Source: Kitasatospora sp. SolWspMP-SS2h (GTDB taxonomy: Bacteria > Actinomycetota > Actinomycetes > Streptomycetales > Streptomycetaceae). From it: DNA of 64,000 nucleotides. The notes below the pieces were generated by a model. That model was not told the origin of the DNA, searched no databases, and saw only the letters and a list, made by a program, of their open reading frames with translations. The position numbers were made by a program, and so were the translations under genes. Where the stretch lies: assembly GCF_003259315.1 (NCBI RefSeq), contig NZ_QLLT01000001.1, positions 248,001 through 312,000 on the forward strand, written 5' to 3'. Of the stretch, positions 9,130 to 18,384 are shown one piece after another; within the stretch, counting starts at the first letter, position 1; every line of letters starts with the position of its first letter.

Positions 9130-9247
9130 CGGATCAACCTAGCCCGGGGCTGCGGTGGTCCGCATCCCGTTTTCCGCAGGGCGGTTGACGGTGCGTCAGC
9201 CGCTGCGCCGGTGGCGGCCGAGTGGGCGGGCCGGACCCGGTGCGGGG

Positions 9248-10183
9248 TCAGCTGGGGTCGGTTTCGATGCGGTGGACGATGAGTTCGCAGAGTTCGTGGG
9301 TGCGCAGGGCGTCGGTGGCGTCGAGGGTCTTGCCGGCGCGGAGGGCGTCGAGGAAGTGCTGGACGATCTGCTCGATGCCGCGTTGGCGGGCGACGGGGAC
9401 CCAGTCGCCGCGGCGGCGGACGGTGGGCTGGCCGCGGTGGTCGACGACCTCGGCGAGGTTGTGGACCTCGCGCTTGGAGTCGGCGCCGGAGACTTCGAGG
9501 ATCTCCTCGGTCGAGCCGGAGACCCGGTTCATGAGGCCGAGGGCGGTGAAGCCGTGGCCGGCGAGGGTGAGGACGACGTGTTCGACCAGGCCGTCTCGGG
9601 TGCGGGAGCGGACGTCCACGTGCTCGATCTCGCCGGGGACGAGGAAGCGCAGGGTGTCGACGACGTGGATGAAGTCGTCGTAGACCAGGGTGCGGGCGCG
9701 TTCGGGGAGGCCCTCGCGGTGCTTCTGGAGCACGATCAGGTCGCGCGGGCGCTCGGCGGCGAGCAGGTAGCCGGGGGCGTGGCGGCGGTTGAAGCCGACC
9801 ATCAGGGAGCGGCCGGTGCGCTCGGCGAGGGAGGTCAGGCGGCGGGCGCCGTCGAGGTCGTAGGCGAGCGGCTTGTCGACGTACACGTCGACGCCGCGGG
9901 TGAGCAGTTCCTCGACGATCGGGACGTGCTGGTCGGTGGCGGCGTGGACGAAGGCGGCGCGGATGCCGGAGTCGATGAGCTCGCCCAGGTCGGTGGTGCG
10001 GAACGGAAGGCGGTGGGCGTCGCCGATCCGGTCGAGCTTGGCCCGGTCGCGGGTCATCAGGCGCAGGTCGATGCCGGGTTGGGCGGTGAGGACGGGCAGG
10101 TACGCCTTCTGCGCGATGTCGCCGAGTCCGACGACGCCGATCGGGATCGGGGTCGTGCCGGGTCCGGTCTGGTGATCGCTCAT
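9248..10183 (-). CDS. Gfo/Idh/MocA-family oxidoreductase
   Basis: 311-aa NAD(P)-dependent oxidoreductase, a family that acts mostly on sugars and inositols. The Rossmann motif GVVGLGDIAQKAYLP is at about residues 15-29, and VYVDKPLAYDLDGA holds the family's catalytic Lys-Pro (EKP-type, here DKP). The C-terminal half is the alpha/beta domain of the family. ATG at 10183 has AGGAGT 7 bp upstream. It stands alone between unrelated genes, so the substrate is unknown. Confidence 0.9.
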   Translation of the reverse strand: MSDHQTGPGTTPIPIGVVGLGDIAQKAYLPVLTAQPGIDLRLMTRDRAKLDRIGDAHRLPFRTTDLGELIDSGIRAAFVHAATDQHVPIVEELLTRGVDVYVDKPLAYDLDGARRLTSLAERTGRSLMVGFNRRHAPGYLLAAERPRDLIVLQKHREGLPERARTLVYDDFIHVVDTLRFLVPGEIEHVDVRSRTRDGLVEHVVLTLAGHGFTALGLMNRVSGSTEEILEVSGADSKREVHNLAEVVDHRGQPTVRRRGDWVPVARQRGIEQIVQHFLDALRAGKTLDATDALRTHELCELIVHRIETDPS

Positions 10184-10258
10184 CGGGCACTCCTGCGAGG
10201 GTGGGTGGTGGTGGTCCCCGGCCATCCGGCAGCATATGCCAGGACGGTTGTTGAGCAG

Positions 10259-10720
10259 TCAGGACGTGGTGGATCGGCCGATTCGCGCCGGTGCGGCAGG
10301 AGGACGGCGAGGGGGCGGGGGGTCGGGAGCGGCGCCGAGGATCCGGCGGAAGTCGGCCACCGCGGTGGCGAACCGGTCGCGGTAGCCGCCCTGGGCCAGT
10401 CGGAGCATGAAGAGCACCGCGTCGTCCGGCCGCGGGTCGGTGTAGGGCTGTCCGTTGTAGTCGAGGAAGAGCAGCATCGACTCGAAGGCGGTGCGCTTGT
10501 TCCGGTCCGTCATGGGGTGGTTGCGGGCCAGTGACTCGCCGAGCGCGACCGCCTTGGTCCATACGTCCGGGTACGCGTCCGCCCCGAACGCGGAGGACTG
10601 CGGGCGGCCGAGCGCGGAGCGCAGCAGCGAGCGCTCGCGGACCACCGCGACGTCGCCCAGAAGGTAGGCCATGTCGTCCTCGTCCAGGTGGTCGGTGGTG
10701 TGCCGGTGGGGCGCGTTCAC
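10259..10720 (-). CDS. Doc-type toxin (Fic/DOC family)
   Basis: 153-aa death-on-curing toxin homologue. Doc proteins are Fic-fold enzymes that phosphorylate EF-Tu and stop translation. The catalytic loop is HPMTDRNKRTAFESM (about residues 76-90), matching H-x-F-x-D-x-N-K-R except that the residue after Asp, usually Gly or Ala, is Arg. DDMAYLLGD and FLDYNGQPY are family-like. GTG at 10720 overlaps the stop of a 49-aa gene by 4 bp, the usual antitoxin-first arrangement. The C-terminal tail (PPPPRRPPAAPAR) is an unusual Pro-rich addition. Confidence 0.82.
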   Translation of the reverse strand: MNAPHRHTTDHLDEDDMAYLLGDVAVVRERSLLRSALGRPQSSAFGADAYPDVWTKAVALGESLARNHPMTDRNKRTAFESMLLFLDYNGQPYTDPRPDDAVLFMLRLAQGGYRDRFATAVADFRRILGAAPDPPPPRRPPAAPARIGRSTTS

Positions 10721-10866
10721 AGCTCGGCCAGCCTCTCCAGCGTCTCGGCGTTCGCCGCCCGGATCCGGGCCACCAGCGCGGCCCGTCGTACGGCGCGCTG
10801 CTCGGCGTCGGGTCGCCGGTCCCGGTCGTGGTCGTGGAACTGCTCGTACTCGTGCTCGTGCGGCAT
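10717..10866 (-). CDS. small antitoxin, partner of the Doc-type toxin
   Basis: 49-aa protein MPHEHEYEQFHDHDRDRRPD... ending ANAETLERLAEL. Its ATG at 10866 follows GGAGG, and its TGA overlaps the toxin start. The N-terminus is rich in His, Asp and Glu and the second half looks helical and charged, as in short antitoxins that wrap the toxin. It is shorter than Phd and no DNA-binding domain is evident. The role is inferred from position and coupling. Confidence 0.65.
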   Translation of the reverse strand: MPHEHEYEQFHDHDRDRRPDAEQRAVRRAALVARIRAANAETLERLAEL

Positions 10867-10962
10867 CTCGGGCCTCCCCCCGTTCGGTTCGGGAACGGAA
10901 ACTAGCAGGTGGGAGGGGTGGCGTTCGACCGGTTATCGGGGCGGGGCGGGGGCGCGGGGCGG

Positions 10963-11883
10963 TCAGGCCGGGTGGTCGAGGGGGGCGGCGGCCTCGGCGA
11001 GGGCGGTGAGGACCGGGCGGATCAGGGGGTGGAGTTCGGCACCGGCCCGGGTCGCGGCGAAGACCCTGCGGGTGGCGAGGGCGCTGTCGACGGGGCGGAC
11101 GGCGACGGCGGCGAGTTCGGCGCCGCGCAGGGCGGAGCGCGGGACGAGGGCGACCCCGGCGCCGGCCGAGGCGAGCGCGGTGACGGCCCGGAAGTCGTCG
11201 GAGGAGTGCACCAGCCGCGGCTGGAAACCCGCGTGCTCGCAGGCCAGCAGGACCACGTCGTGGCAGGGGTTGCCGGGGTAGGGGCCGATCCAGGGTTCGG
11301 CGGCGAGGTCGGCGACCGCGACGGGCCCGCTCCCGGCGGCCAGCGGGTGGCGCAGCGGGAGGACGGCGTCGAAGGGTTCGGCGTACAGCGGCAGGCGGGT
11401 CAGGCGGCGGTCGTCGGGGCGCGGCGCGCCCCGGTACTCGACGGCGACGGCGATGTCGGCGCGCCCGTCGAGCAGCATCGGCAGGCTGGCGTCGCCCTCC
11501 GCGTCCAGGGCGCGCACCCGCAGGTCGGGGGCGGTGTCCGCGAGGGCGGTGACGGCGGGGGCGAGGACGAGGGCGATGCCGGTGGCGAAGGCGGCCACGG
11601 TGACCTCGCCGGCCGCGCCGGAGCTGTAGGCGGCCAGGTCGGCCTCGGCGCGTTCGAGCTGGGCGAGGACGGCGTCGGCGTGGGTGAGCAGGATCTCCCC
11701 GGCGGCGGTGAGCCGGACGCCCCGGCCGGCCCGGACCAGCAGGGTGTGGCCGGTCTCCTGTTCGAGGGCGGCAAGCTGCTGGGAGACCGCGGAGGGGGTG
11801 AGGTAGAGCGCGGCCGCGGCGGCGGTCACGGTCCGGTGGTCGGCCACGGCCCGGAGGGTCCGCAGCCGTCGTGCGTCGATCAC
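10963..11883 (-). CDS. LysR-family transcriptional regulator
   Basis: 306 aa. Winged helix at the N-terminus: LRTLRAVADHRTVTAAAAAL then LTPSAVSQQLAALEQETG, residues 7-45; the LysR effector domain follows, with DAVLPLRHPLAA and FQPRLVHSSDDFRAVTALAS. Standard length. It lies 256 bp downstream of kbl in the same direction, separated by GC-rich repeats, so it is probably a separate unit. Target unknown. Confidence 0.9.
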   Translation of the reverse strand: MIDARRLRTLRAVADHRTVTAAAAALYLTPSAVSQQLAALEQETGHTLLVRAGRGVRLTAAGEILLTHADAVLAQLERAEADLAAYSSGAAGEVTVAAFATGIALVLAPAVTALADTAPDLRVRALDAEGDASLPMLLDGRADIAVAVEYRGAPRPDDRRLTRLPLYAEPFDAVLPLRHPLAAGSGPVAVADLAAEPWIGPYPGNPCHDVVLLACEHAGFQPRLVHSSDDFRAVTALASAGAGVALVPRSALRGAELAAVAVRPVDSALATRRVFAATRAGAELHPLIRPVLTALAEAAAPLDHPA

Positions 11884-11954
11884 GGGTCAATTCTGCCAGC
11901 GCGGCGGAGCCGACCGGAACGGGAGCGGCCGGGACGGGGGCGGCCGGGCGGCCC

Positions 11955-12015
11955 GGGAACCCAGCGCGGAGGCCGGAGGGCGGAGGGCGCGGAGGCCGGA
12001 GGGCGCGGAGCGGAA
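11955..12015. repeat. GC-rich minisatellite after kbl
   Basis: Imperfect repeats of GGAGGCCGGAGGGCGCGGAG-type sequence in the 256-bp gap between kbl and the LysR gene. No gene is visible in the gap. Confidence 0.6.
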
Positions 12016-12139
12016 GGTGGCGCGGGGAGCCGGGAGTGGCTCCCCGCGCCGGGCGGGCCGTCCCCGGAGGGGGGTGGGGGGCGGCCCGGAGGGGGGCGCG
12101 GTCGAGGGTGGGTCCGCGCCCTGGCGGGAGGGGACGGGG

Positions 12140-13330
12140 TCAGGCGTCCAGGGCGGTGCGGGCGTCGATGAAGGCGGCGACGGCGCGTTCGACGTCCTCG
12201 GTGCTGTGGGCGGCGGAGAGCTGGACCCGGATCCGGGCGGCGCCGTGCGGGACCACGGGGTAGGAGAAGCCGATCACGTAGACGCCGCGTTCGAGCAGGA
12301 GTTCGGCGAGGCGGCCGGCCTTGGCGGCGTCGCCGACCATGACGGGGGCGATGGCGTGCTCGCCGGGCAGGATCTCGAAGCCGGCCTCGGTCATCTTCGT
12401 CCGGAACAGCTCGGTGTTGGCGCGCAGCCGGTCGCGCAGGTCGTCGCCGGTCTCCAGCAGGTCGAGCACGGTGAGCGAGGCGGCGGCGATCACCGGGGCG
12501 AGCGAGTTGGAGAACAGGTAGGGGCGGGAGCGCTGGCGCAGCAGGGCGACGATCTCGCGGCGGGCGGCGACGTAGCCGCCGGACGCGCCGCCGAGGGCCT
12601 TGCCGAGGGTGCCGGTGATGATGTCGACCCGGTCGGTGACGCCGTGCAGTTCGGGGGTGCCGCGGCCGGTGGGGCCGACGAAGCCGACGGCGTGCGAGTC
12701 GTCGACCATGACCATGGCGTCGTAGCGGTCGGCGAGGTCGCAGATCTCGGCGAGCGGGGCGATGTAGCCGTCCATCGAGAAGACGCCGTCGGTGACGATG
12801 AGGCGGCGGCGGGCGTCCTGGGTGTCCTGGAGCTGCTTCTCCAGGTCGGCGAGGTCGCGGTTGGCGTAGCGGTGGCGGCGGGCCTTGCAGAGCCGGATGC
12901 CGTCGATGATGGAGGCGTGGTTGAGCGCGTCGGAGATGACGGCGTCGCGCTCGTCGAGCAGGGTTTCGAAGACGCCGCCGTTGGCGTCGAAGCAGGAGGA
13001 GTAGAGGATGGTGTCCTCCTGCCCGAGGAACTGGGAGAGCCGCTGTTCGAGTTCCTTGTGGACGTCCTGGGTGCCGCAGATGAAGCGCACCGAGGCCATG
13101 CCGTAGCCCCAGCGGTCCAGGGCGTCCTTGGCGGCGGCGACCACGGCGGGGTGGTCGGCGAGGCCGAGGTAGTTGTTGGCGCAGAAGTTGAGCACCTGGC
13201 CGCCGTTGCCGGAGGTGACGGTGATCTCGGCGGACTGCGGGGTGCCGATGACGCGTTCCGGCTTGAACAGGCCGGCTTCGCGGATCTCGGCGAGGGTGGC
13301 GGCGAGGTCGTCGCGGACGTTCTCGAACAC
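12140..13330 (-). CDS. kbl: glycine C-acetyltransferase (2-amino-3-ketobutyrate CoA ligase)
   Basis: 396-aa PLP enzyme of the alpha-oxoamine synthase family. It cleaves 2-amino-3-oxobutyrate with CoA to glycine and acetyl-CoA, the second step of threonine breakdown. Motifs: [42 protein letters not shown] and the PLP lysine in [14 protein letters not shown] (about residue 244). C-terminal VRIQLSAAH-type motif present as [13 protein letters not shown]. It lies 62 bp downstream of tdh on the same strand, and this pairing makes the assignment firm against BioF-type paralogues (compare the gene at 55974). Confidence 0.96.
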   Translation of the reverse strand: MFENVRDDLAATLAEIREAGLFKPERVIGTPQSAEITVTSGNGGQVLNFCANNYLGLADHPAVVAAAKDALDRWGYGMASVRFICGTQDVHKELEQRLSQFLGQEDTILYSSCFDANGGVFETLLDERDAVISDALNHASIIDGIRLCKARRHRYANRDLADLEKQLQDTQDARRRLIVTDGVFSMDGYIAPLAEICDLADRYDAMVMVDDSHAVGFVGPTGRGTPELHGVTDRVDIITGTLGKALGGASGGYVAARREIVALLRQRSRPYLFSNSLAPVIAAASLTVLDLLETGDDLRDRLRANTELFRTKMTEAGFEILPGEHAIAPVMVGDAAKAGRLAELLLERGVYVIGFSYPVVPHGAARIRVQLSAAHSTEDVERAVAAFIDARTALDA

Positions 13331-13392
13331 GGGGTGTCGCTCCTAACGAGGGGTCGGCTGGCTTGCCGGGGAAGGGAGTTCGGGGGCAGTCC

Positions 13393-14424
13393 CTAGAGCT
13401 CCGTCCAGTCCAGGATGACCTTGCCGCAGTTGCCGCCGGCGGCCTCGTCGAAGGCGGCGTCGAAGTCCCGGGCGGCGTGCCGGCCGGTGATCACCGGGGT
13501 GAGGTCGAGTCCGCCCTCCAGCAGCACGGACATCGCGTACCAGGTCTCGAACATCTCGCGGCCGTAGATGCCCTTGATGGTGAGCATCGAGGTGACCACC
13601 CGGGCCCAGTCGATCGGGAAGTCGTCGGCGGGCAGGCCGAGCATGGCGATCTTCCCGCCGTGGGTCATGTTGGCGATCATCGACTGCATGGCCTCGGGGC
13701 GGCCGGACATCTCAAGGCCGACGTCGAAGCCCTCGCGCAGGCCGAGCCGGTGCTGGCCGTCCTCGATGGTGTGCTGCGAGACGTCCAGGGCGAGGGTGAC
13801 GCCGAGTTCGCGGGCCAGGTCGAGGCGGTACGGCGAGACGTCGGTGATCATGACGTTGCGGGCGCCGGCGTGCTTGGCGACGGCGGCGGCCATGATGCCG
13901 ATCGGTCCGGCGCCGGTGACCAGGACGTCCTCGCCGACCAGCGGGAAGGAGAGCGCGGTGTGCACGGCGTTGCCGAACGGGTCGAAGATCGCGGCGACGT
14001 CGAGGTCGACCGGGACGCGGTGCACCCAGACGTTGGAGGCGGGCAGCGCGACGTACTCGGCGAACGCGCCGTCGCGGTTGACGCCCAGGCCGACGGTGTT
14101 GCGGCACAGGTGGCGGCGGCCGGCCAGGCAGTTGCGGCACTTGCCGCAGACCAGGTGGCCCTCGCCGCTGACCAGGTCGCCGACGGTGACGTCGGTGACG
14201 GCGGCGCCGACGGCGGCGACCTCGCCGACGAACTCGTGGCCGACGGTCAGCGGGGTCTTGATGGTCTGCTGGGCCCAGCCGTCCCACTTGCGGATGTGCA
14301 GGTCGGTGCCGCAGATGCCGGTGCGCAGGACCTTGATCAGGACGTCGCCGGGGCCGATCTCCGGTTCCGGGACGTCGGTCATCCACAGTCCGGGTTCGGC
14401 GTTCAGCTTGACGAGTGCCTTCAC
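13393..14424 (-). CDS. tdh: L-threonine 3-dehydrogenase
   Basis: 343-aa zinc-dependent medium-chain dehydrogenase that oxidises L-threonine to 2-amino-3-oxobutyrate. N-terminus [20 protein letters not shown]; catalytic zinc region [12 protein letters not shown] and [12 protein letters not shown]; structural zinc cysteines in [15 protein letters not shown]; nucleotide loop [19 protein letters not shown]. The length matches E. coli Tdh. First gene of the tdh-kbl operon. Confidence 0.96.
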   Translation of the reverse strand: MKALVKLNAEPGLWMTDVPEPEIGPGDVLIKVLRTGICGTDLHIRKWDGWAQQTIKTPLTVGHEFVGEVAAVGAAVTDVTVGDLVSGEGHLVCGKCRNCLAGRRHLCRNTVGLGVNRDGAFAEYVALPASNVWVHRVPVDLDVAAIFDPFGNAVHTALSFPLVGEDVLVTGAGPIGIMAAAVAKHAGARNVMITDVSPYRLDLARELGVTLALDVSQHTIEDGQHRLGLREGFDVGLEMSGRPEAMQSMIANMTHGGKIAMLGLPADDFPIDWARVVTSMLTIKGIYGREMFETWYAMSVLLEGGLDLTPVITGRHAARDFDAAFDEAAGGNCGKVILDWTEL

Positions 14425-14871
14425 GGCGAGCGCTCCTGACGCGGGGTTCGGCGGGCCTGCGGGTCGGCAGGCCCGGGTGCGGGCGTGCGGCGGTTCGCAG
14501 CCCGGTGGGGCGGCCCGGCGTGCGGCGGCGACCGGCCCGGCAGGGTGAAATCTGCCTGGTCACGGTAGGTTCGGTCCATCGAGGAATTCTTAACGGGTGC
14601 CACAGCTGGGCTGAACGATCGTGCCCGAGCGGGGCCGCCGGTCCGGCTCCGGCGTGCCGCAAGACACCCGGACGGAGCAGCGGCGCGGGGGCGTCCGGGC
14701 GGTGCCGAGGGGTGTCGCGAGGGGTGCCGGGCGCGGGTCGGCGAGTGGCTGACGGCGGGTCAGCCGGGCGTCCGGGTTTTGACCTGGTCTTGACACACGG
14801 GATTGGTCCAGTCCATTTTGTTGTGCGCGCTCCCTACGCACCTCCGCCCCCATCCCCCACTGGAGGTCCCC
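14425..14871. other. gene-free divergent spacer between tdh and the chitinase gene
   Basis: 447 bp without a credible gene. The right end carries the chitinase promoter with the dre-like element. The tdh promoter should be near 14430-14600 but no convincing -35/-10 pair stood out. Long open frames across the spacer have shadow composition. Confidence 0.6.
14785..14818 (+). promoter_or_regulatory. chitinase promoter with DasR-type dre element and 12-bp direct repeat
   Basis: A consensus -35 box TTGACA lies at 14790-14795 with a weak -10 near 14813-14818. TGGTCCAGTCCA (14804-14815) matches the DasR consensus TGGTCTAGACCA at 10 of 12 positions. A related TGGTCTTGACAC at 14785-14796 makes the paired 12-bp direct repeat known from Streptomyces chitinase promoters. 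DasR bound here would block the promoter until glucosamine-6-phosphate releases it. Confidence 0.75.
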
Positions 14872-16824
14872 GTGCACGCCCCCAACCGCCGCGCCACCGC
14901 GGTCGGCGCCGCCGCGCTGCTGCTGGCGACGGCAGCCGTCGCCGCCATCCCGAGCAGCGCCAGCGCCGCGAACATCCTGACCAACCCCGGCTTCGAGATC
15001 GGCACGCTGAGCGGCTGGTCCTGCTCCGGCGGCCTCGGCTCGGTGGTCTCCACCCCCGTCCACGGCGGCTCGAAGGCGCTGGCCGGCGCGGCCGGCGCCT
15101 CGGACAACGCCAAGTGCGCGCAGACCGTCGCGGTGCAGCCCAACACCACCTACTCGCTGTCGAGTTGGGTGCGCGGCAACTACGTGTACCTCGGCGTCAC
15201 CGGCGGCGCCTCGACCTGGACGCCGGCCGCGGCCGACTGGAAGCAGCTGACGGTCAGCTTCACCACCGGCGCCTCGCAGACCAGCGCCGAGGTGTACCTG
15301 AACGGCTGGTTCGGGCAGGGCACGTACTACGCGGACGACATCAGCCTGGACGGCCCGGGCGGCGGCACGCCGGACACCCAGGCGCCGACCGCGCCGACCG
15401 GCCTGGCCGCGACCGCCACGGCCGCCACCCAGGTCTCGCTCTCCTGGGGCGCGTCCGGCGACAACGTCGGCGTCACCGGCTACGACGTGTACCGCAACGG
15501 CACGCTGGCCACCACCGTCACCGGCACCACCGCGACCGTCACCGGCCTGACCGCGTCGACCGCGTACACCTTCACCGTCAAGGCGCACGACGCCGCGGGC
15601 AACGCCTCCGCCGCGTCCAACTCCCTCTCGGTGACCACGCCTTCGGGCGGGGACCAGCAGGCGCCGACCGCGCCGACCAACCTGGGCGCGACCGCCACGG
15701 CCGCCACCCAGGTCTCGCTCTCCTGGGGCGCGTCCGGCGACAACGTCGGCGTCACCGGCTACGACGTGTACCGCAACGGCACGCTGGCCACCACCGTCAC
15801 CGGCACCACCGCGACCGTCACCGGCCTGACCGCGTCGACCGCGTACACCTTCACCGTGAAGGCCCGCGACGCGGCGGGCAACGCCTCCGCCGCGTCCAAC
15901 GCGCTGGCGGTGACCACGCCCCCGACCACCACCCCGAGCGGCTTCAAGCAGGCCGCGCCGTACCTGTACAACGGCTGGGGCAACCCGCCGGCCGCGACCA
16001 CCGTGATGAACGCCACCGGCGTCAAGTGGTTCACCCTGGCCTTCGTGCTGGCGCAGAACGGCTGCAACCCGGCCTGGGACAGCCAGCGCCCGTTGCTGGG
16101 CGGCGTGGACCAGCAGACCGTCAACGCGGTGCGCGCCGCGGGCGGCGACATCGTCCCGTCCTTCGGCGGCTGGTCGGGCAACAAGCTCGGCCCGAACTGC
16201 GCCGACGCGACCGCGCTGGCCGGCGCCTACCAGAAGGTGATCGACGCCTACGGCCTGAAGGCGATCGACATCGACATCGAGAACACCGACGAGTTCGAGA
16301 ACTACACCGTCCAGGACCGCATCCTGAACGCGCTGAAGATCGTCAAGCAGAAGAACCCCGGCATCCGGACGATCGTCACCTTCGGCACCTCGACCAGCGG
16401 CCCGACCGCCCCCGGCAACCGGCTGATCGAGCAGTCCAAGGCGCTCGGCGCGGACATCGACGTCTTCACCATCATGCCGTTCGACTTCGGCAACGCGTCC
16501 ACCGACATGTACGCCGCCACCGTCAGCGCCGCCACCGGCCTGAAGAACAAGCTCAAGTCGGTCTACGGCTGGGACGACGCCACCGCCTACGCGCACCTGG
16601 GCATCTCCGGCATGAACGGCCTCAGCGACAACAACGAGACCACCACCGTCGCCAACTGGACCGCGATCCGCGACTGGGCCAACACCAACCACATCGCCCG
16701 CCTGGCGTTCTGGTCGGTCAACCGCGACCGCGGCTGCGCGGGCGGCGGGCTGCAGGAGACCTGCTCCGGCATCGCCCAGTCCGACTGGCAGTTCAGCTCC
16801 ATCACGGCCGGCTTCACCGGCTGA
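14872..16824 (+). CDS. secreted GH18 chitinase with CBM and two FnIII domains
   Basis: 650-aa exported chitinase. Order: signal peptide (about 1-33, ending SSASA), N-terminal carbohydrate-binding module starting NILTNPGFEIGTLSGWSC, two almost identical fibronectin type III domains (about 175-262 and 268-355), then a GH18 catalytic domain (about 362-650). The catalytic motif is IDIDIEN with acid Glu470, and FTIMPFDFGN is a substrate strand. GTG at 14872 has GGAGG 5 bases upstream. It hydrolyses chitin to oligosaccharides outside the cell and should be induced through the dre element; a hairpin terminator follows. Confidence 0.93.
   Translation: MHAPNRRATAVGAAALLLATAAVAAIPSSASAANILTNPGFEIGTLSGWSCSGGLGSVVSTPVHGGSKALAGAAGASDNAKCAQTVAVQPNTTYSLSSWVRGNYVYLGVTGGASTWTPAAADWKQLTVSFTTGASQTSAEVYLNGWFGQGTYYADDISLDGPGGGTPDTQAPTAPTGLAATATAATQVSLSWGASGDNVGVTGYDVYRNGTLATTVTGTTATVTGLTASTAYTFTVKAHDAAGNASAASNSLSVTTPSGGDQQAPTAPTNLGATATAATQVSLSWGASGDNVGVTGYDVYRNGTLATTVTGTTATVTGLTASTAYTFTVKARDAAGNASAASNALAVTTPPTTTPSGFKQAAPYLYNGWGNPPAATTVMNATGVKWFTLAFVLAQNGCNPAWDSQRPLLGGVDQQTVNAVRAAGGDIVPSFGGWSGNKLGPNCADATALAGAYQKVIDAYGLKAIDIDIENTDEFENYTVQDRILNALKIVKQKNPGIRTIVTFGTSTSGPTAPGNRLIEQSKALGADIDVFTIMPFDFGNASTDMYAATVSAATGLKNKLKSVYGWDDATAYAHLGISGMNGLSDNNETTTVANWTAIRDWANTNHIARLAFWSVNRDRGCAGGGLQETCSGIAQSDWQFSSITAGFTG
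15409..15857 (+). repeat. duplicated FnIII coding segment, period 279 bp
   Basis: Bases 15409-15578 and 15688-15857 are identical over 170 nt, including third codon positions, inside two tandem 93-codon units. This is either a recent duplication or one kept uniform by gene conversion. Confidence 0.9.
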
Positions 16825-16841
16825 CGCACCGCCGCTCCCCC

Positions 16842-16879
16842 GACGGCCCCGGTCCCACCCCACGGAGACCGGGGCCGTC
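16842..16879 (+). terminator. 13-bp perfect hairpin after the chitinase gene
   Basis: GACGGCCCCGGTC (16842-16854) pairs perfectly with GACCGGGGCCGTC (16867-16879) around a 12-nt loop. It lies 17 bp past the chitinase stop and 50 bp from the end of the convergent PPOX gene, so it can stop transcription from both sides. Confidence 0.8.
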
Positions 16880-16929
16880 CCCGTCCCCGGGCCGGTGCGC
16901 GGACGGAACGGGCCCGGCGAACCGGGGTG

Positions 16930-17400
16930 TCAGTCGGTGGGGGCCAGCCGGGCCGGGAAGCCGCCGGTGGCGATCGGGCCCCAGCGGCGCGGGGTGATCC
17001 GGATCAGCGACTTGCCCTGACGGCGCATCGCGGCGCGGTACTCGTCCCAGTCCGGGTGCTCGCCGGAGATGGTGCGGTAGTACTCGACCAGCGGCTCCAG
17101 CGCCTCCGGCAGGTCCAGCACCTCGGCCTCGCCGTCGACCTGCACCCAGGGGCCGTCCCACTCGTCGGAGAGCACCACCACGCTGACCGCGGTGTCGCGC
17201 CGGGCGTTGCGGGTCTTGGCCCGCTCCGGGTAGGTAGAGACCACGATCCGGCCGTCGTCGTCGACGCCGCAGGTCAGCGGGGACGCCTGCGGGCTGCCGT
17301 CGGCGCGCCGGGTGAGCAGCAGGGCACGGTGGCGGGGGCGGACGAAGTCCAGCAACTCGGCGAGTTCCACCCGGGTGTTGGTGGCGATCGAAGGGCTCAT
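16930..17400 (-). CDS. PPOX-class F420-dependent or flavin oxidoreductase
   Basis: 156-aa split-barrel protein of the pyridoxamine-phosphate-oxidase-like family; actinobacterial members with this pattern often use F420. Recognisable parts are RPRHRALLLTRRADGSPQAS, VVSTYPERAKTRNARRD with the cofactor-binding Lys/Arg region, and WVQVDGEAEVLDLPEALEPL. Length is typical. A TAGGCT -10-like box lies about ten bases before the ATG, so the leader is very short. Substrate unknown. Confidence 0.85.
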   Translation of the reverse strand: MSPSIATNTRVELAELLDFVRPRHRALLLTRRADGSPQASPLTCGVDDDGRIVVSTYPERAKTRNARRDTAVSVVVLSDEWDGPWVQVDGEAEVLDLPEALEPLVEYYRTISGEHPDWDEYRAAMRRQGKSLIRITPRRWGPIATGGFPARLAPTD

Positions 17401-17524
17401 GGCGGCCAGCCTAGTGCGGCGCTCCGGAATCGTGCCGGATCAGCGCGGGCGGTCCTGACGGGGCGTCGGGACGCACTAGGGTCGTGCTCCGTCGGCAGGC
17501 TGCGAGACGGAGGGAGCTGGGACG

Positions 17525-18298
17525 GTGCGGACCGCGACCGTGACGCCCGAGGGCGATCAGATGCGCTGGGTGGAGTTCGAGGGGCAGGAGGCGGCCCGGG
17601 TCTACGTGCACGGGCTGGGGGCCAGCGCGCCCGCGTACTTCGCGGCCTCGGCGGTCCATCCGCTGCTGGCCGGGCGGCGGTCGCTGCTGGTGGACCTGCT
17701 GGGGCACGGCCTCAGCGACCGGCCGACCGGCTTTGACTACACCCTGGAGTCGCACGCCGACGCGCTGGCCGCGCTGCTGACCGCCGCGGGGGTGTCGGGC
17801 GCGGAGCTGGTCGCGCACAGCATGGGCGGTTCGGTGGCGGTGGTGCTCGCCGACCGCCACCCGCACCTGGTGTCCCGGCTGCTGCTGGTGGACGCCAACC
17901 TCGACCCGGTGCCGCCCCGGCCCGGGCACGGCGGCGGGAGCGGCATCGCCGCGTACACCGAGGAGGAGTTCCTCGCCGGGGGCTGGGCCGAGGTCGCGGA
18001 CCGGGTGGGGCCGCACTGGTGGTCCACCATGCGGCTGGCCGGGCGGGAGGGGCTGTACCGCAGCGCCGTCCACCTGGCCCGCAACACCTCGCCGACGGTG
18101 CGGGAGGTGCTGAGCGGCCTGTCCGTGCCGCGCACCTTCCTGCTGCCGGCGTCCGGCACCCCGCTGCCGGGCGCGGAGGCGCTGGCCGCCGCCGGGGTGT
18201 CGGTGGTGGCCGTCCCGGACTGCGGGCACAACATCATGCTGGACAACCCGGAGGGCTTCGCCCGGGCCGCCGCCGCCGCGCTCGCGCCGGAGGCGTAG
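17525..18298 (+). CDS. alpha/beta hydrolase
   Basis: 257-aa alpha/beta-hydrolase fold enzyme. Oxyanion region YVHGLGASAPAYFAAS, nucleophile elbow AHSMGGS with Ser near residue 102, catalytic His in DCGHNIMLDNPEGF near residue 239. GTG at 17525 follows GGGAGCTGGGAC. Cytoplasmic, no signal. It converges on the leftward ATP-grasp cluster and ends 86 bp from it, so it is probably a neighbour and not a member. Confidence 0.88.
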   Translation: MRTATVTPEGDQMRWVEFEGQEAARVYVHGLGASAPAYFAASAVHPLLAGRRSLLVDLLGHGLSDRPTGFDYTLESHADALAALLTAAGVSGAELVAHSMGGSVAVVLADRHPHLVSRLLLVDANLDPVPPRPGHGGGSGIAAYTEEEFLAGGWAEVADRVGPHWWSTMRLAGREGLYRSAVHLARNTSPTVREVLSGLSVPRTFLLPASGTPLPGAEALAAAGVSVVAVPDCGHNIMLDNPEGFARAAAAALAPEA

Positions 18299-18384
18299 CG
18301 GCGACGGGGTAGCGGGCGGGAGCGGCAGGGCGGACGGGCGGACGGGCGGGGCAAGGCGGACGGGCGGGGCGGACGGGCGGGGCG

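Noticed and set aside
12140..14424. tdh-kbl as part of the natural-product cluster
   Set aside because: Standard threonine catabolic operon separated from the cluster by chitinase, PPOX and hydrolase genes on mixed strands.
14415..16997. 860-codon frame overlapping the chitinase
   Set aside because: Out-of-frame shadow of the chitinase on the same strand.
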